Part shown: positions 10,440-22,298 of the stretch, piece after piece
Layout of the letters: the number at the start of each line of letters is the position of its first letter
How positions within the stretch are numbered: the stretch's first letter is position 1
Origin: Elmis aenea
Taxonomy: Eukaryota > Arthropoda > Insecta > Coleoptera > Elmidae
NCBI GenBank assembly: GCA_947652605.1
Contig: OX393577.1
Coordinates: forward strand, 22,137,466-22,201,465
Length of the DNA stretch: 64,000 nt
Direction: 5' to 3'
Program-made: the position numbers and the translations under genes
Notes under the pieces: model-generated
What the model saw: only the letters and a program-made list of their open reading frames with translations
Told to the model about the DNA's origin: nothing
The model's database searches: none

Positions 10440-12790
10440 CATTAAAAATTCATTATTTGGTCTCATAAATGTCTCAATAAATTCAAAATAGGTATTAAAA
10501 ATATTAATTTTGAAAGTTTAAAAATTGTAAAAATTGTATTGAATCTTACGTCTCGGCTTCTTTTTTCCGGGGCTTAAGACTACAAAAATTTAAGTATTTC
10601 ACGGAACTTTTGTCTCCTAGTCACACACATAATTCTGCACTTTGCAGTGAATAAAAAACTGGTCGTCTTCGAAATTTCATATTCCTAGTGCACTTTGTTA
10701 CGCGGAAGAAACGGACGTCAATCGAATATCTATTAGTCACAAGTTACAAGATTTATATTTCTATCAATGGACATTCAGACCGTACAATAGTTGCGGCTTC
10801 TCTATAAAGCAGTTCAATAACTCAGGGCATTGACTACGTCTGAATTATTGTATGAAGTACATACACGAAGCTATTGCATTCTCTTTTAGGTACCGAAGCA
10901 GACACCACCCTATTGTGGTTTTTTTTACGACTACAATAATGATAGTTGGCAGAGACATTTTTGATGCAAATGCATGACTATTAATTGCGTTTTTTTACAA
11001 TCTGATGGATGATATTTGATCAAAATTGCATTTTGCTTTTTTGTCTAAGAATTTTGTGCCAAAATCGATTAGGGTTTTTCATCAAAATGCCTTAATTATT
11101 GGTTACTTTAAATCTAAACAGTTTAAAAAAGAAACTACTTATTCTAGATGTAATATAAGGTTTAATTATACGATGGTTTACTGGTTTTCAAGCACGTTTA
11201 TTATTTTTACTTAACTTTTAAGTATTAATAATAATGTTTCTTTGACTATGTTATAAAACAAAATCATTTTCTGTACAGATTAAACTGGAAAAAATAATCA
11301 TTTTTTTAGCGCTGAGGATGTTGGTAAAAATAAACTAACGAAAGACGTAGGATGTTTAGTAAAAAATATTAAACCTGTTTGAAAACTAGTAAACAATCGT
11401 TTAAATTAACCTTATATATCAAGAAACAGGAGAAACTTAAAATATCTAGATAGATGTAATATTCTATAAAAAAAACAGCGCAAAAACATTGACTCACAAA
11501 TGTCTTTTTTTTTTTAATTACAATATTTAGTCATTTCATAGGTTACATGGATGACAGAGGAATAGGGATGGTTAAATATTTTAATTATACATTTTTTAAG
11601 AATAACCAAGTGTGTCATGAAATAAATCATGAACCAACTGAGGTGAACTATATCATGTTAAGTTTAACGTACAATTATCTTTATAATTACATATATTATA
11701 TACAAATTATTCAAGATAAAATGATGGATGTGCGAGTTACAATTAAAATTGTGCATTCATTAAATTTAAACTTGAATGCAGATTTATATCATAAAATATA
11801 TTAAAATTAACAAAAACCAGTGGCTGCATCAAGACATGATAGCGTTGATTTTTAAACATTAATTTCGTAGTTTTACTGTTGAATAAAACTTCTAGGTTAG
11901 ATCAAAAACTTATTAATAACCCCTCGTAAGTGTAACTTACTTAAAAAATACTGTATTTCCTGTTATTAATTTTCTTTTAATTAACCATACGATATTAAGT
12001 ATAAATGACTCGAAGAACCCTACAAACAGTTGCTAGTAAATAAATATTAATGGAAAATAAACGACTACACTAATTATTTAATCGTAGTGAGCTATCTTCT
12101 AATTTATAAAGTTTATTAATTACAAACTACAATGTTTGTCACCCAAACGTCCTAAGAATGCCAGCAAAAAGCTTCTATCAGCAGCAAATTGTAACATTTC
12201 ATCGTATCATTTATCTAGCTACCGTTGCAAAGCATTCATACATGCCTAGACTACGCTCTTACTACACAAGATCTTGTCTTAATATCACGATAAAGATTAA
12301 AATTATAGCGTGAATGAAGATACATATCTGAGCAGCAATTAATTTAAATATTTCTTTTGATAATATATCTACTGCGGCTAACAACAAAGCCACACTATTA
12401 TTAACGTATGCTTGTACAAGTCAAATTATGAAATTGTTTGTAGCTGGACAAACTGATCAATCAGTAATGGTATTGACGTAAATAACTATCAACAGTATTA
12501 TTTTGCAATAAGCATTTTATCTTTCATAATGTTACCGACTGGTATGTAAAATTGTTTAGATTAATATGATATTAAACTTTGCATAAAATTTTTGCGGCGT
12601 TATCGGTGAAGTGAGCTATAGAAGTAAATAATATTAAAAAGTAAATATACTCCCACAAATGATACACCTGCCTTAGTAAACATTGATCAGAAAGTCAAAT
12701 TCTGAGTTTTGTGCAGTAATTAAACTCCTCACAAAACAAAAACAATGGTGAAAAACATTCTGAATGAAATGCAAGCAGTTTATGGAGATA
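10440..12790. other. Region without recognisable gene
   Basis: AT-rich sequence with short chance ORFs (62 codons at 11026, 85 codons at 11547) whose composition is low in complexity and rich in Asn, Tyr, Ile and Lys. No splice-bounded exon, RNA gene or element terminus that I can support. Confidence 0.5.
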
Positions 12791-12810
12791 TATATGTATA
12801 TAAAAAGCGC

Positions 12811-13485
12811 TACAGGCCATTTAGGCCTAGGGCTCGATTTGCTGCCTCCCTCCACTTTATTTTTCTATGCTTCTGCCCAGTTCGTTACTCCTATTTTTTT
12901 GTTAAATCATACTCGACTGCTTCCAGCCATCTTTTCTTAGGTCTTCCTCTTTTTCTCATACCCATTCTCCTCGCTTTAATCTTCGTGTTTCTTTGGTTGG
13001 AGAGACGTTGCGCATGCCCAAGCCATCTTATTCTCTGGGCCCTTACTACTTCGGTTATGGACGGTTCTTTGTACTATCCCATTACTTTCTCGTTTGTTCT
13101 TTTTCTTCATTTTCTGGTATTTATTTTTACTCCTCTGTAAATTCTCCGCAATATTTTCCTTTCCCACCTTTCAAGATCTTTTTTTTTTGTTAATTAACCA
13201 GCTTTCACAAGCGTAAGTCACAGTGGGTCTTAATACTGTTTTGTACAATCTTACTTTGGCCTTCGTTGAGATATTTTTTGATCTAAGGATTGTTGCAAAA
13301 CACCTCGCGCATTTATTACCTTTTGAAAGTCTCGATCTAATTTATTTCTCATTGTAGCAGTTATCAGTAATTTGCAACCTCAGATAAATGAAATTTCTTA
13401 CTTTTTCAAAGTGTCTCTTCTTGTTATATTGGATTTTGATTAATATGTTCTTCCCTTTCTATGCCATTACTTTCAAGTCCAATTA
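12811..13485 (-). pseudogene. Non-LTR retrotransposon ORF2, C-terminal fragment (LINE 1)
   Basis: Read on the minus strand from about 13485 down to 12811, the fragment covers the end of the reverse transcriptase and its C-terminal extension. Recognisable blocks in order are VRLYKTVLRPTVTYACESW near 13250, KDLERWERKILRRIY near 13165, YKEPSITEVVRAQRIRWLGH near 13040, RKRGRPKKRWLEAVEYDL near 12935, and HRKIKWREAANRALGLNGL near 12830. Frame changes and internal stops (at least four) show decay. The order and the W-L-G-H and RGRPKKRW signatures are standard for arthropod LINE C-termini. The opposite-strand ORFs at 12745-13193 are antisense shadows. It abuts a mariner remnant at about 13500. Confidence 0.85.
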
Positions 13486-13504
13486 TCATATTAATAGAGA
13501 TCCT

Positions 13505-14035
13505 ATATCTAATAAAACTATGGTTAATAAGTGTTCACGTTTATTTAAACATGGTAGAGAATTATTAGCAGGCGATGATCGCAGTGATAGACCAAGTGAA
13601 GTCCTAACACATGAAATGGTCATAAAAGTCGAAGATGTCCTCATGAAAAATGGTCGACTCAAAATATCCGAAACAACCCTCCACAAAAGTCAGCGCAAGG
13701 TGGTTGCCGAGAAATCTTACACCGTATCAAAAAGAACACTGAGTTCAATGTTAAAACGTTAAAAGCAGTTATTGGAGCTGTGTAGAGGAGCTATTCTAGT
13801 GTACATTGTCAACAGGATTAAAAACGGCAATTTTCGTCTGTTCCATTTTGAAAAAGAACTTTCGTGGAAAGCATTTCGCCAATGATTGAAAGCAGCAATA
13901 AATGAACATTTTGAAGGCAAATCGCGAAACTATTTTTATAAAGGTTTAGAAAAATTAATTGAAAGTTTTGACAAAGATAGACATTTTTAAGAAGAATACT
14001 TAAAAAATTGAATTATAAAAGCTGAACCTTTCAAA
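13505..14035 (+). pseudogene. mariner transposase remnant 1, catalytic core deleted
   Basis: The N-terminal part (13514-13680) reads SRLFKHGRELLAGDDRSDRP then VEDVLMKNGRLKISE, the second helix-turn-helix and linker of a mariner transposase. After about 13760 the sequence jumps to the extreme C-terminus: NGNFRLFHFEKELSWKAFRQ, a stop, then AAINEHFEGKSRNYFYKGL and LIESFDKD (to about 13990), with further stops. The region that normally carries the three catalytic Asp residues, over 150 residues, is absent. A full mariner ORF is about 340-350 codons, so this is an internal-deletion derivative. It lies between LINE 1 (opposite strand) and foldback F3. Confidence 0.8.
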
Positions 14036-14070
14036 CTCTTTCTACCCCATTCGGCGAGTATAAAAAGCAC

Positions 14071-15587
14071 ACCTCGTGATTGAAATTCGATTTTAAGCAT
14101 GGGGATCTCGCTTATCTTAAGAGCTAGAGTATAGGTTTAAATTTGGCAAAGTTGCTAAATTTTGTGCTCAATAATAATATGAAGAAAAGTTGGAAGTATC
14201 TCAAATGGTATCCAAGAAAATTAGGAAAAACCGAAAAATACGATATTTGAAAATTGGCTATAACTGCTTTGGAGTATGAAATATTTCAAATGTGTAAAAA
14301 CATTGCCCAAGCAACTTTTTAAGCCGAATCGGATGGTGGTCACAAATTTTTCCTAGATCGATTTGTTTTTGTTTTATGACAACCAACTTTGTTTTTTCTT
14401 ATAGGCCCATTTTTTGCTATTTACATAATCAAATAGCATTTATTTTTCTGAATCCATTGATGGTGTTTTACTTCTTTATTAATTGTCAAATTTTAAATAA
14501 AGGTTTTAAACAATAACCATTATAAATCCTGTAGGTCGGTCGTTGTAGTTTATGTTGTTTCCATGACAACCAATCAACAAACTAAAAGTTTTGAAAGCCT
14601 ATTACTTGTCACATTAATAGATTCGTAAAAATGAATTTCAATAATGAAGTAAAACGCGATAAGCTGCCAATTTTTTATTTATTGAATAGATATTCTACAG
14701 CAGCAAATCAATGATATGCAGAAACATATCCAGAAAGAAGACAACTCTCGCAAACAAATTTTTGTACGTTAGACAGAAACTTGGGTAAATATTGGGCTTT
14801 TGCCAAATTGGAGAAAAATATGGCAGAAATGTTTCAGATGACAATAAAAAAAACATTTTTATTACAAACATATTCGGAAAAACACTATTTTTCTACGTTA
14901 AACAGAAACTTAAGTTAATTTGTATAAAGCAGGTGATAACGTACAACAAAACTTAAAAGAACTGTATAAAAAATTCGCAGTATATCGCGTTTTTCTTCAT
15001 TATTAAAGTTCATTTTAACGAATCTTTTAATGTGACAAGTGATAGGCTTTCAAAAATTTTGGTTTGTTAATTGATTGTCATGAAAACAACATAACTACAA
15101 CGACCGGCCTATCTGATTTATAATGGTTATTGTTTGAACCTTTTTTTTTAAATTTGACAATCAATAAAGAAGTAAAACGCCATGTGTGACACATCAATGA
15201 ATTTAGAAAAATAAATGCTATTTGATTATGTAAATAGCGAAAAGTGCGCCCTAAAGAAAAAACAAAGTTGGTTGTCATAAAACAAAAACGAATCGATCTA
15301 GGAAAAGTTTGTGACCACCATCCGATTCGGCTTAAAAAGTTGTTTGGGCAATTTTTTACTTATTTGAAATATTTCATACTCCAAAGGAGTTAGTTATAGA
15401 CAATTTTTAAGAATCGTATTTTCCAGTTTTTCCTAATTTTCTCGAATACCGTTTGAGATATTTCCAATTTCTCTTTGGATTATTAATACGCACCAAATTT
15501 AGCAACTTTGTCAAGTTTAAACCTATACTCTAGCTATTATAATAAGCGAGATCCCCATGCTTAAACTCGAATTTCAATCACCCTGTA
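14071..15587. mobile_element. Foldback element F3 (TACAGGGTG family)
   Basis: The right end is CGAATTTCAATCACCCTGTA at 15568-15587. The left end, near 14071, is worn but continues GTGATTGAAATTCGA, its complement. The arms pair through GCATGGGGATCTCGCTTATC, AGAGTATAGGTTTAAA, CCATCCGATTCGGCTTAAAA and TAGGCTTTCAAA. F6 at 62303 shares the CATGGGGATCTC...CTTATCTTAAGAGCTA terminus, so F3 and F6 are one subfamily. Both arms include the start of a transposase-like ORF. ORF 15078-15278 is an arm shadow. Confidence 0.85.
14631..14925 (+). pseudogene. DUF4817-like transposase N-terminus in F3
   Basis: An ATG at 14631 opens MNFNNEVKRDKLPIFYLLNR, followed by YSTAANQ-stop-YAETYPERR and LSQTNFCTLDRNLGKYWAF. 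The A-A-x-x-Y-A-E-x-Y-P-E-R-R core with a downstream F-x-x-L is the hallmark of the DUF4817 helix-turn-helix in insect transposase-like proteins. One in-frame stop interrupts it. A second, shorter version of the tail (YSEKHYFSTLNRNLS) follows at about 14870-14920, suggesting internal duplication. The right arm, read on the minus strand from about 15015, also begins MNFNNEEKRDILRIFY, so the inverted duplication took in the coding start. Confidence 0.7.
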
Positions 15588-16695
15588 TACCGCATCAAAT
15601 ATTTTGCGTGGCTCTTTTAAATAATTAAGGTGTCACTGGACGAATGCTAAAAGTCATCGTACCATATTTGCAGTGCATAACAGCAACGGAACAAGGTTTG
15701 TATGAATAATAATTATTTTGCGACAGTGATTGCCAAAATATTTATTTAATAAAGCAATATTTTTTATGAGTCTGCATACTTCGTCACATATAAAAGTGTT
15801 GGTAAACATCCGTTGTTGAATTTATTATTTTGATTGCACTAGTGCTAAGCATTTCCTGTGAGGTTTGGGTGAATCAGCTACGCAGCGATTATATACGCTT
15901 AAAAATTAACAACATTGATGTGATGGTATCATTTCAATACCTGCATAAATTTAAGCTACATTTTATTGTTAGAGTATTATATTTCAAGAGTTTTTGCACC
16001 ATGAACAGACACTAAATGAACCCTAATTATAATCAAGTTTGTAAATGTTATAACAACGTATTTTATATTGTCAGGTAGCTTACACGTATACATGGAGTAG
16101 TGTTTAAAGAAATATTTTCTGTTTATAAGTTGCACAAAAATACTAACTTATAATTACTGTAAAAATGAGTGCTATTTTTAGATTAAATTATATTTCAAAA
16201 ACTTTTTTTTTAATATAGGTATGATAAACAATAAGTTAGCATCAAAGCTCAGAAATTATAGTCACAAATGTACAATAAATAATACAAAAAATTTACTACA
16301 AAAACAATCTATTTGCTTGATGTATAAAGTATAACGTCAAAACATGAAACGTATTTGCGTCTGATAGTGGAAAATAACTGAATTATCTTTTAAAAATAAC
16401 GACAAATACAACAAATAAAATTCACAAAGCCGAGAATTGTGATAAAATAACGTCTGTGAACGCCCAGCCTAGCAACACCAAGAGACTTTCTCCTTCAAAA
16501 CATGTAAGGGTCCAATTATAATTCCGCATATGTCAATAAAAACATAAAGTTTTAATGCTTTAGTGTCCGTGTCGTTTGAGATTCATAAAACTCGGAGTAA
16601 TTAATACCAGTGAACAATAAGTCGAAAACACTTAATATTAGCTTCGCTAAAATTACAGCTTGGGATGATGCAATCGAAAGATTTGAGAATGTTTT
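15588..16695. other. Region without recognisable gene
   Basis: AT-rich and apparently single-copy within the window. A 61-codon ORF at 15830 is not supported by motif or context. No element termini seen. Confidence 0.45.
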
Positions 16696-16956
16696 TCTAG
16701 CTACAGTGGCGTAGCATTGTAGTAAGATTTAAATTAATATTGTAAGCACCTTGTATGGTGATCACTGGCTTTTAAAATCCGACGCCTTGTAGGTTAATTG
16801 TTAAATGTTTGAACAACAAATCTAGATCATTAAATACGAAGCACTGCCAAGATCGTATTTTTATTAACATAGATAACTTTTGTATCATTTGATCGACCAT
16901 GACATGATATAATTTAGAAATAGCAGAAGCACTGCATAAAGGGTAGTTCACACGTA

Positions 16957-18058
16957 CTACATTTACATGGTGAAATTAATACGCATTGACTGTTAATACG
17001 CATTTACCCCAATACGCATCGAGAGCTGTTTATATGTAGCGCTAATGCGCATTTGTACTAACTCCCAAAGTTAATAGGTTTGTATTGCCAACCTAAGCGG
17101 TAAACTTTATAAACCGGCGAGTATTATCAGGGTACTTCCCATGTATGTAATGTTCCTTATAATTTTTACACACAACAAAGTTAAAGTGACCACATTTTCA
17201 TTGAGACAAAGCGGGACAAATGGGATGAAATGAGAATTACAATTTAGTTATATATATTTTATTGTATAGGTACATTCATATACTTGTACTATTTTTTTTT
17301 TACTCATCTTTTATTCTGTGGGTAAATACTAGAAATAAATAAAAAATTTACTACAAAGGCTAAAAAAGAGTATTAAATTTTACCTTATTGACCGTTACGT
17401 TGTGGCGACTATTGCTCTACCTTCGTCAATCAAATAATGAGTCAAACCGAACGTCAAATTGAGAACAACAAACCGCACTGTCTAAAGGCAGTCCGCACTG
17501 TCTGCACTAATCTGAATTAAGCCGAGACGTAACGACAATGATCGAACACCACCGAGTAAATCTAACTCGGTACATTGCCTAATTTAGTTTACTCTGCATG
17601 CATTTTATGTGTTTTTTTTTAATGTATTTTTTATTTCTTTATATTCACCATAATACTTAATAAATAATAGGTAATATATTTTTACAGTACATTTAAAATA
17701 AGAAATGCAGATATTTTCTAAAAAGCGGGACATTTTTAAAAATCGGCGGGACGCGGGACAGTCCACCAAAAAGCGGGACAGTCCCGCCAAAATCGGGACG
17801 TGTGGTCACTTTAAACAAAGTATATGTCACTATTTTTGCAATGTTGGCTGTCCGCGAAATTTTTAGGTTAAACTGGGTTTAACTGTTTACATGTAAAATT
17901 AAACCCGAAGTTAGCGCGCTAGGCCACATATGAAAAGCGCATTTCCGCATTAGTGAAATGCGCATTAGCGAACAGAATGCGTATTATCAACTGTTTACAT
18001 ATCGAATTAATGTAATGCGAATTGACTCAATGCGTATTAATTTCACCATGTAAACGTA
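16957..18058. mobile_element. Third-level element, TA flanked, TIR CTACATTTACATGGTGAAAT
   Basis: CTACATTTACATGGTGAAAT at the left and ATTTCACCATGTAAACGTAG at the right, with TA on both sides (16955-16956, 18059-18060). Excising it rejoins the terminus of the surrounding element. The arms contain iterated AATGCGCATT/AATACGCATT motifs in both orientations (16975-17055 and 17935-18040). It encloses the hAT MITE at 17182-17813. Confidence 0.8.
17182..17813. mobile_element. Innermost hAT MITE, TIR TAAAGTGACCACA
   Basis: Termini TAAAGTGACCACATTTTCAT and GGGACGTGTGGTCACTTTA, with a perfect 8-bp target duplication AACAAAGT (17174-17181 and 17814-17821). The right subterminal region iterates GCGGGAC/GTCCCGC (17725-17800), and a related AAGCGGGACAAATGGGA is on the left. 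632 bp, no transposase; the 61-codon minus-strand ORF at 17605-17790 is built from the GTCCCGC repeats. Confidence 0.88.
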
Positions 18059-18406
18059 GTAACGGTGACATTACGTGCTGTCGCATCAAATGTCGTCGTC
18101 TGAACAGCCTGATGTCGCGATGCCACGATATGACGCTAGTGCCGTGACACTAGCGATGTCGTGACGCTGACATCAACTGCCAACTTTTAATTAAAAAAAT
18201 GCGGTACCTGTCCATACACTTATATTTTGAAAACGCGTATTTGTCACAATAGACAAATACTATTTATTTATTTGTCATCGATTTCCAATTTATCATGTCC
18301 TCAATAGATGTTCTAACGTTTTAAGAGCATTATCAACAATATCCTTGTTTATGGGACAAATCTATTCCCGAATATAGCTACTTCAAAATAATTAGTTGCT
18401 CTACAA

Positions 18407-18668
18407 CAGCGATTCTTAACCGGGGGGCCGCGGCCCCCTGGGGGGCCGTGAAAGATTTTAAGGGGGGCCGTGAAAAATGTATAAAACGTTTTTACTTTTT
18501 AAAATATTGGAATCTTATAATAATATTTTTTCTCCCTATTTTACTCGAACCATCGGAAAGATGTCTTCTAAACAAATCGTAATATTTTTGTTACTACAAA
18601 CTAGGGAGCGGCGAAAATATTTTAGGATATTTAGGGGGCCGCTACTACCAAAAGGTTAAGAACCACTG
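18407..18668. mobile_element. hAT MITE, TIR CAGCGATTCTTAACC
   Basis: A 262-bp element with termini CAGCGATTCTTAACCGGGGG and AGGTTAAGAACCACTG. Flanking 8-bp sequences CTCTACAA (18399-18406) and CTCTACAG (18669-18676) match at seven positions. CAGNGGTTCTTAACC is a widespread hAT MITE terminus. The subterminal GGGGGGCCGTGAAAGATTTT is repeated as GGGGGGCCGTGAAAAATG. It sits inside the 16941-18834 element. The 60-codon ORF at 18477-18659 is a shadow. Confidence 0.88.
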
Positions 18669-18907
18669 CTCTACAGTATTCGCGGCTGCAGTTAAAAGCG
18701 CGGCCATTTTTATTTTGATGTCGGGACACTCAAATACATCATATTAACTACGTGTGAACACCCAGTGCCGTGACACCGAATGTCAAGCGATGTCATGACA
18801 TTAAAAGCCATGAAGTTCACCGTGTGAACTACCCTCAATGCAACAAATCTGAAAATAAAGTGTTTAGGTCTCTGAACCCCCACTTTGGCTACGCCACTGT
18901 CCAGTTA

Positions 18908-21087
18908 CGTAAAATTTTGCTTGCACACCGTTAAAACCGCAAATGAAAAATTCAGATTGTAAACTTATAAGTTAAACTTTGACGCATGCAGCCGATTATC
19001 ACTTGATAAAATCTCACATGACGCTTTTTTATGCAGTTTGGTGTATCATTACGATCAGCAAGGTAATATTTTTAATATGCATTTAATTTTTAAAAAAAGT
19101 CGCGCAAGATACAGCATAGAATTAAGCAACAAACTTAAGTAACGACTATCTTATCGTAGGATCCATCAAAACAGCGCCAAAACAAAGTGGATTTTACCTT
19201 GAATTAATGTTTTTGCACACGATTATTTTTGATAACAATAATTTTGAATGTGCAAAGTTAAAACATCTCGCAGAAAACAACAAAGATATGATAATAACAC
19301 TAGCCAATAAAGACTTATGTTTTTAATTAACGCTTATTACTAAATAAAATAAACAATTAAATCAAATGCAGTAAAAAAAAAATATTACTTAATAAATGAT
19401 TGATTTCTTTTATTATTTTTAAATGGATGTATACTGAAGTAGAGTAGATTCTTGAAACTAGTAGTCTCTTTTCAAAAGAGCTTCTTCATAGATAAAACGT
19501 GTGATTTTTAATTAAACTGAATTATACAAATTTTTGTTAAAGTGTGTACGTTCAGCAATGTTTAGAAGGCTAAGAATATAAATCTGGGCATCATAATGCA
19601 ATACTTAAAGATTTCCTCACATCATTTATACTGCAAGCTGAAATTAATGAAGTGGAACGTACAAAAATGTTCGTATCTTTTCCTGTTATTAATATGATTA
19701 TACAACAGTGATTTCGACAATAAATCAAGAGCCTGCTATACCAGGTAGCAGCGATTTAGCAAGTACATAATATTTAAATTTATAGGCGGTTGGGTTGCTT
19801 ATAAAGGGTATACATTCAGTGTAAAGAATCAATTTATATTAAAAAAAAAATCTATAGTATTGCAAGCTCACTGCGCGCCTCCTACTGCTTTATGATGGTA
19901 AATGAATGATGATAATAGGTTGCAGATACATTCATTTCCATATCAGAATCAAGGCTGTTACGTTTTATAAACAAGTAACACGATCTTAGTACAAAAAGTG
20001 TTGCAACAATTGTTACATCGCAATGTTGGTTGAACTGAATTATCGGTTTGACGCTCGAACAAACTATTATCTAGCAACAGCAATGCGCGGTCTTGATTTG
20101 ACTGCATTTTCAACTTTCAATAAGATACCTTACAACACCGATTGATTTACATAGACCTTCTTAAAAAGGCGCCCCATTGTATATCTCCAACAGTATAAAA
20201 AAAGTAAATATTTCAGGAAGCAAAACTGTTGAGGAGTAACTATAAAATTAAACATTTAATGGCAGTTCCTTGCATGTTTGTTTTAATTGTCATCTAATTG
20301 AATAAATTAGATTTTTATAATTATTCGTACTGAAGCATGCTGGCTTTGCTGTTACTGGTAATAGATTCAGAACCCAGAAATAGTACTCATTGCATTTTAA
20401 AAATTATTGCAAAGGAGTTGCTTATTGTAAGTCATGCAATTTTTCTAAAATTACGTTAGAAACTTCTTCATCCACTTAAAAATTTATTTTAGTCAATAAT
20501 GCATACAAGGCGGAAAAACAATCAAAATTATTCTATACAAGTGTGGAAATCCAGAAGTATAACTTTCTATTATAAGATGCAATTTTATCTCTTATATTAT
20601 AAATCGTAATATTCTTGTGTTGTAGGTAAATCATAGATTAATTTCCTTGTAAAAATATTTGCCAGATGATACGCAAGATCAATCACGAAGAATTTGTTAA
20701 AAATTCTATAAAATGTTGTCCTAAATTATGTGACCTTAAGAAGACTACGAAGTTCAAAAAGCCTTTATAGTACATTTCTTTCAATTAGCTAGGTATCTCA
20801 CACAGCATGTAATAAAGGTGCGTTATGTGCACTACCTATTTTATCGCACAAAATCTGGATCGAAGCGTTCGAGTTTTACATAGCTGATAATTTTTAAGGC
20901 TTCAACCAATACAGTTTTTAAATATGTAATTTTTTTGCTACTGGTGCTTGTCTATGCAAAACGCAATGACTTTTGGTGGCTCTTGTAGGTACTTGCTGGA
21001 TACTTGATACACGTCCCTTTATCTATCCCGTTATTGCTTAAGCACCATTTGTACAAATATCAATACACTTCTACCAACAGATTTCCT
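18908..21087. other. Region without recognisable gene
   Basis: Mostly AT-rich, with occasional GC-richer patches (for example around 19870 and 20070). No ORF, splice-bounded exon or paired terminus that I can support. Confidence 0.45.
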
Positions 21088-21095
21088 GTTTCGCC

Positions 21096-22290
21096 CAAGG
21101 CACGAAACCGGTTTTTTAAACCGGTAAAAAAAAACTATTAACCGTTATTTTTTGTCCGTAAAAGCGATTTTTAACCGAAACCGTCATTTTGAATGGCAAA
21201 AAAAGTTAAGCCTTAACCAAAATAATTAAAAACCGTTTTTTTAACATCCTTTTTAAATGAAAATTACTTTAAAAAATACAAAATCTGTATTAAATGGGAT
21301 TAGTTTACCAGAAGTCATTACTAAACGCTACATTGTGAGCCATTTTAAAGCGGATCACACTTATAAAAAGTGTATTTATGATTCGATTTTCATGAACTTT
21401 TTTTTAAACGATAAAGCATCAAAAACTGTACATTGAGACCCTATTTTAAAGTTCAGTTTACACTCACAAAGCCTACTATGATTTTTTTTTCGATGTCAAA
21501 ATTAGCAAACTTTGTTTAGCGATTTTTTTATCTAAAATCTGACTACACTACTGGATTCGGGATGCCCTCAAATGGATTTGTACCAAATTTCATAAAAAAG
21601 TGTTTATTATTAAGTGATTAATTATTAATTTAATATTTGTGGTTAAATTGGCAATGTATGTAAAAATAAAAGTTAGAGTTGGCATTAAAAAAAAAAATTT
21701 GACGTAAAATCGTTTATATAAGCAACAATTTATTCGTATCAGTATTTAAATCGCAACTTTGATTGAATTTTTGATGGGTGAACAACTTAATTTACAAGAA
21801 AAAAAATAGAAAAATACAAAGAAAAAATAATAAATATTTTTTCATGAAATTTGGTACAAACCCATTTGAGAGCATCCCGAATCTAGTAGTGTGATCAGAT
21901 TTTAGATTAAAAAATCGCTAAACAAATTTTGCCAATTTTGACATCGAAAAAAAACATCATAGTAAACTTTGTAAGAGTAAACTGAATTTTAAAATAGTGT
22001 GTCAAAGTGCAGTTTTTGATGTTTTATCGTTTATCGAATCATAAATAAACTTTTTATAGGGGTGATCCGCTTTAAAATGGGTCACACTGTTTATTAAAAG
22101 TTATAAATAAATAATATTTTACCATCATTTACATTCCTAAACTAAATAATGTCAAAAACCGTTTTTTACCGCTTTTTAAAGCCTTGTTTATAAGTTAAAT
22201 CGGTTTCTACAGAAACAAAAAACAGTTATAAAAATAAAGTTTTCGATTTCGGTTATCCGTTAACCAAAATTTTTTCGGTTTCAATCCCTG
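21096..22290. mobile_element. hAT-type element rich in AAACCGGTT motifs
   Basis: The right end, read inward, is CAGGGATTGAAACCGAAAAA; the left end is CAAGGCACGAAACCGGTTTT. Flanking 8-bp sequences GTTTCGCC (21088-21095) and GTTTCGTC (22291-22298) match at seven positions. Subterminal regions carry many AACCGTTTTT/AAAACGGTT motifs. The core is occupied by an independent-looking foldback (21331-22089). No transposase. Confidence 0.75.
21331..22089. mobile_element. Foldback nested in the 21-22 kb hAT element
   Basis: Left CATTGTGAGCCATTTTAAAG pairs with right CTTTAAAATGGGTCACACTG. The arms, about 270 bp, remain complementary through GGATCAC, TCAAAAACTG, GATGTCAAAATTAGCAAACT, ATCTAAAATCTGA and TGGATTCGGGATGC. 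No ORF. The flanking bases do not give a clear target duplication, so it could be part of the surrounding element rather than a separate insertion. Confidence 0.65.
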
Positions 22291-22298
22291 GTTTCGTC

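Larger units (their letters stand above)
16941..18834. mobile_element. Second-level element, TIR GGGTAGTTCACACG
   Basis: The left terminus GGGTAGTTCACACG (16941-16954) has a perfect complement CGTGTGAACTACCC at 18821-18834. Joining across the TA-flanked insertion restores GGGTAGTTCACACG-ACGGTGACAT, which extends the match to the right end (complement GGTGAACTTCATGG). The interior near 18061-18180 and 18750-18810 is full of short palindromic TGTCATGACATC-like and GTGTCACGGCACT-like motifs. I could not define a target duplication. Confidence 0.7.
16704..18899. mobile_element. Outermost element of a four-level nest: hAT type, TIR CAGTGGCGTAGC
   Basis: The left terminus CAGTGGCGTAGC (16704) pairs with the right terminus GCTACGCCACTG (ends 18899). 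Candidate 8-bp target duplications are TCTAGCTA (16696-16703) and TCCAGTTA (18900-18907), six of eight matching. Without the insertion at 16941-18834 the element is about 300 bp, so a MITE. The termini are perfect over 12 bp, which is the main support. Confidence 0.7.

Noticed and set aside
12745..13140. 131-codon plus-strand ORF with many hydrophobic residues, resembling a membrane protein
   Set aside because: It is antisense to the LINE ORF2 fragment on the minus strand, which has recognisable reverse transcriptase motifs.
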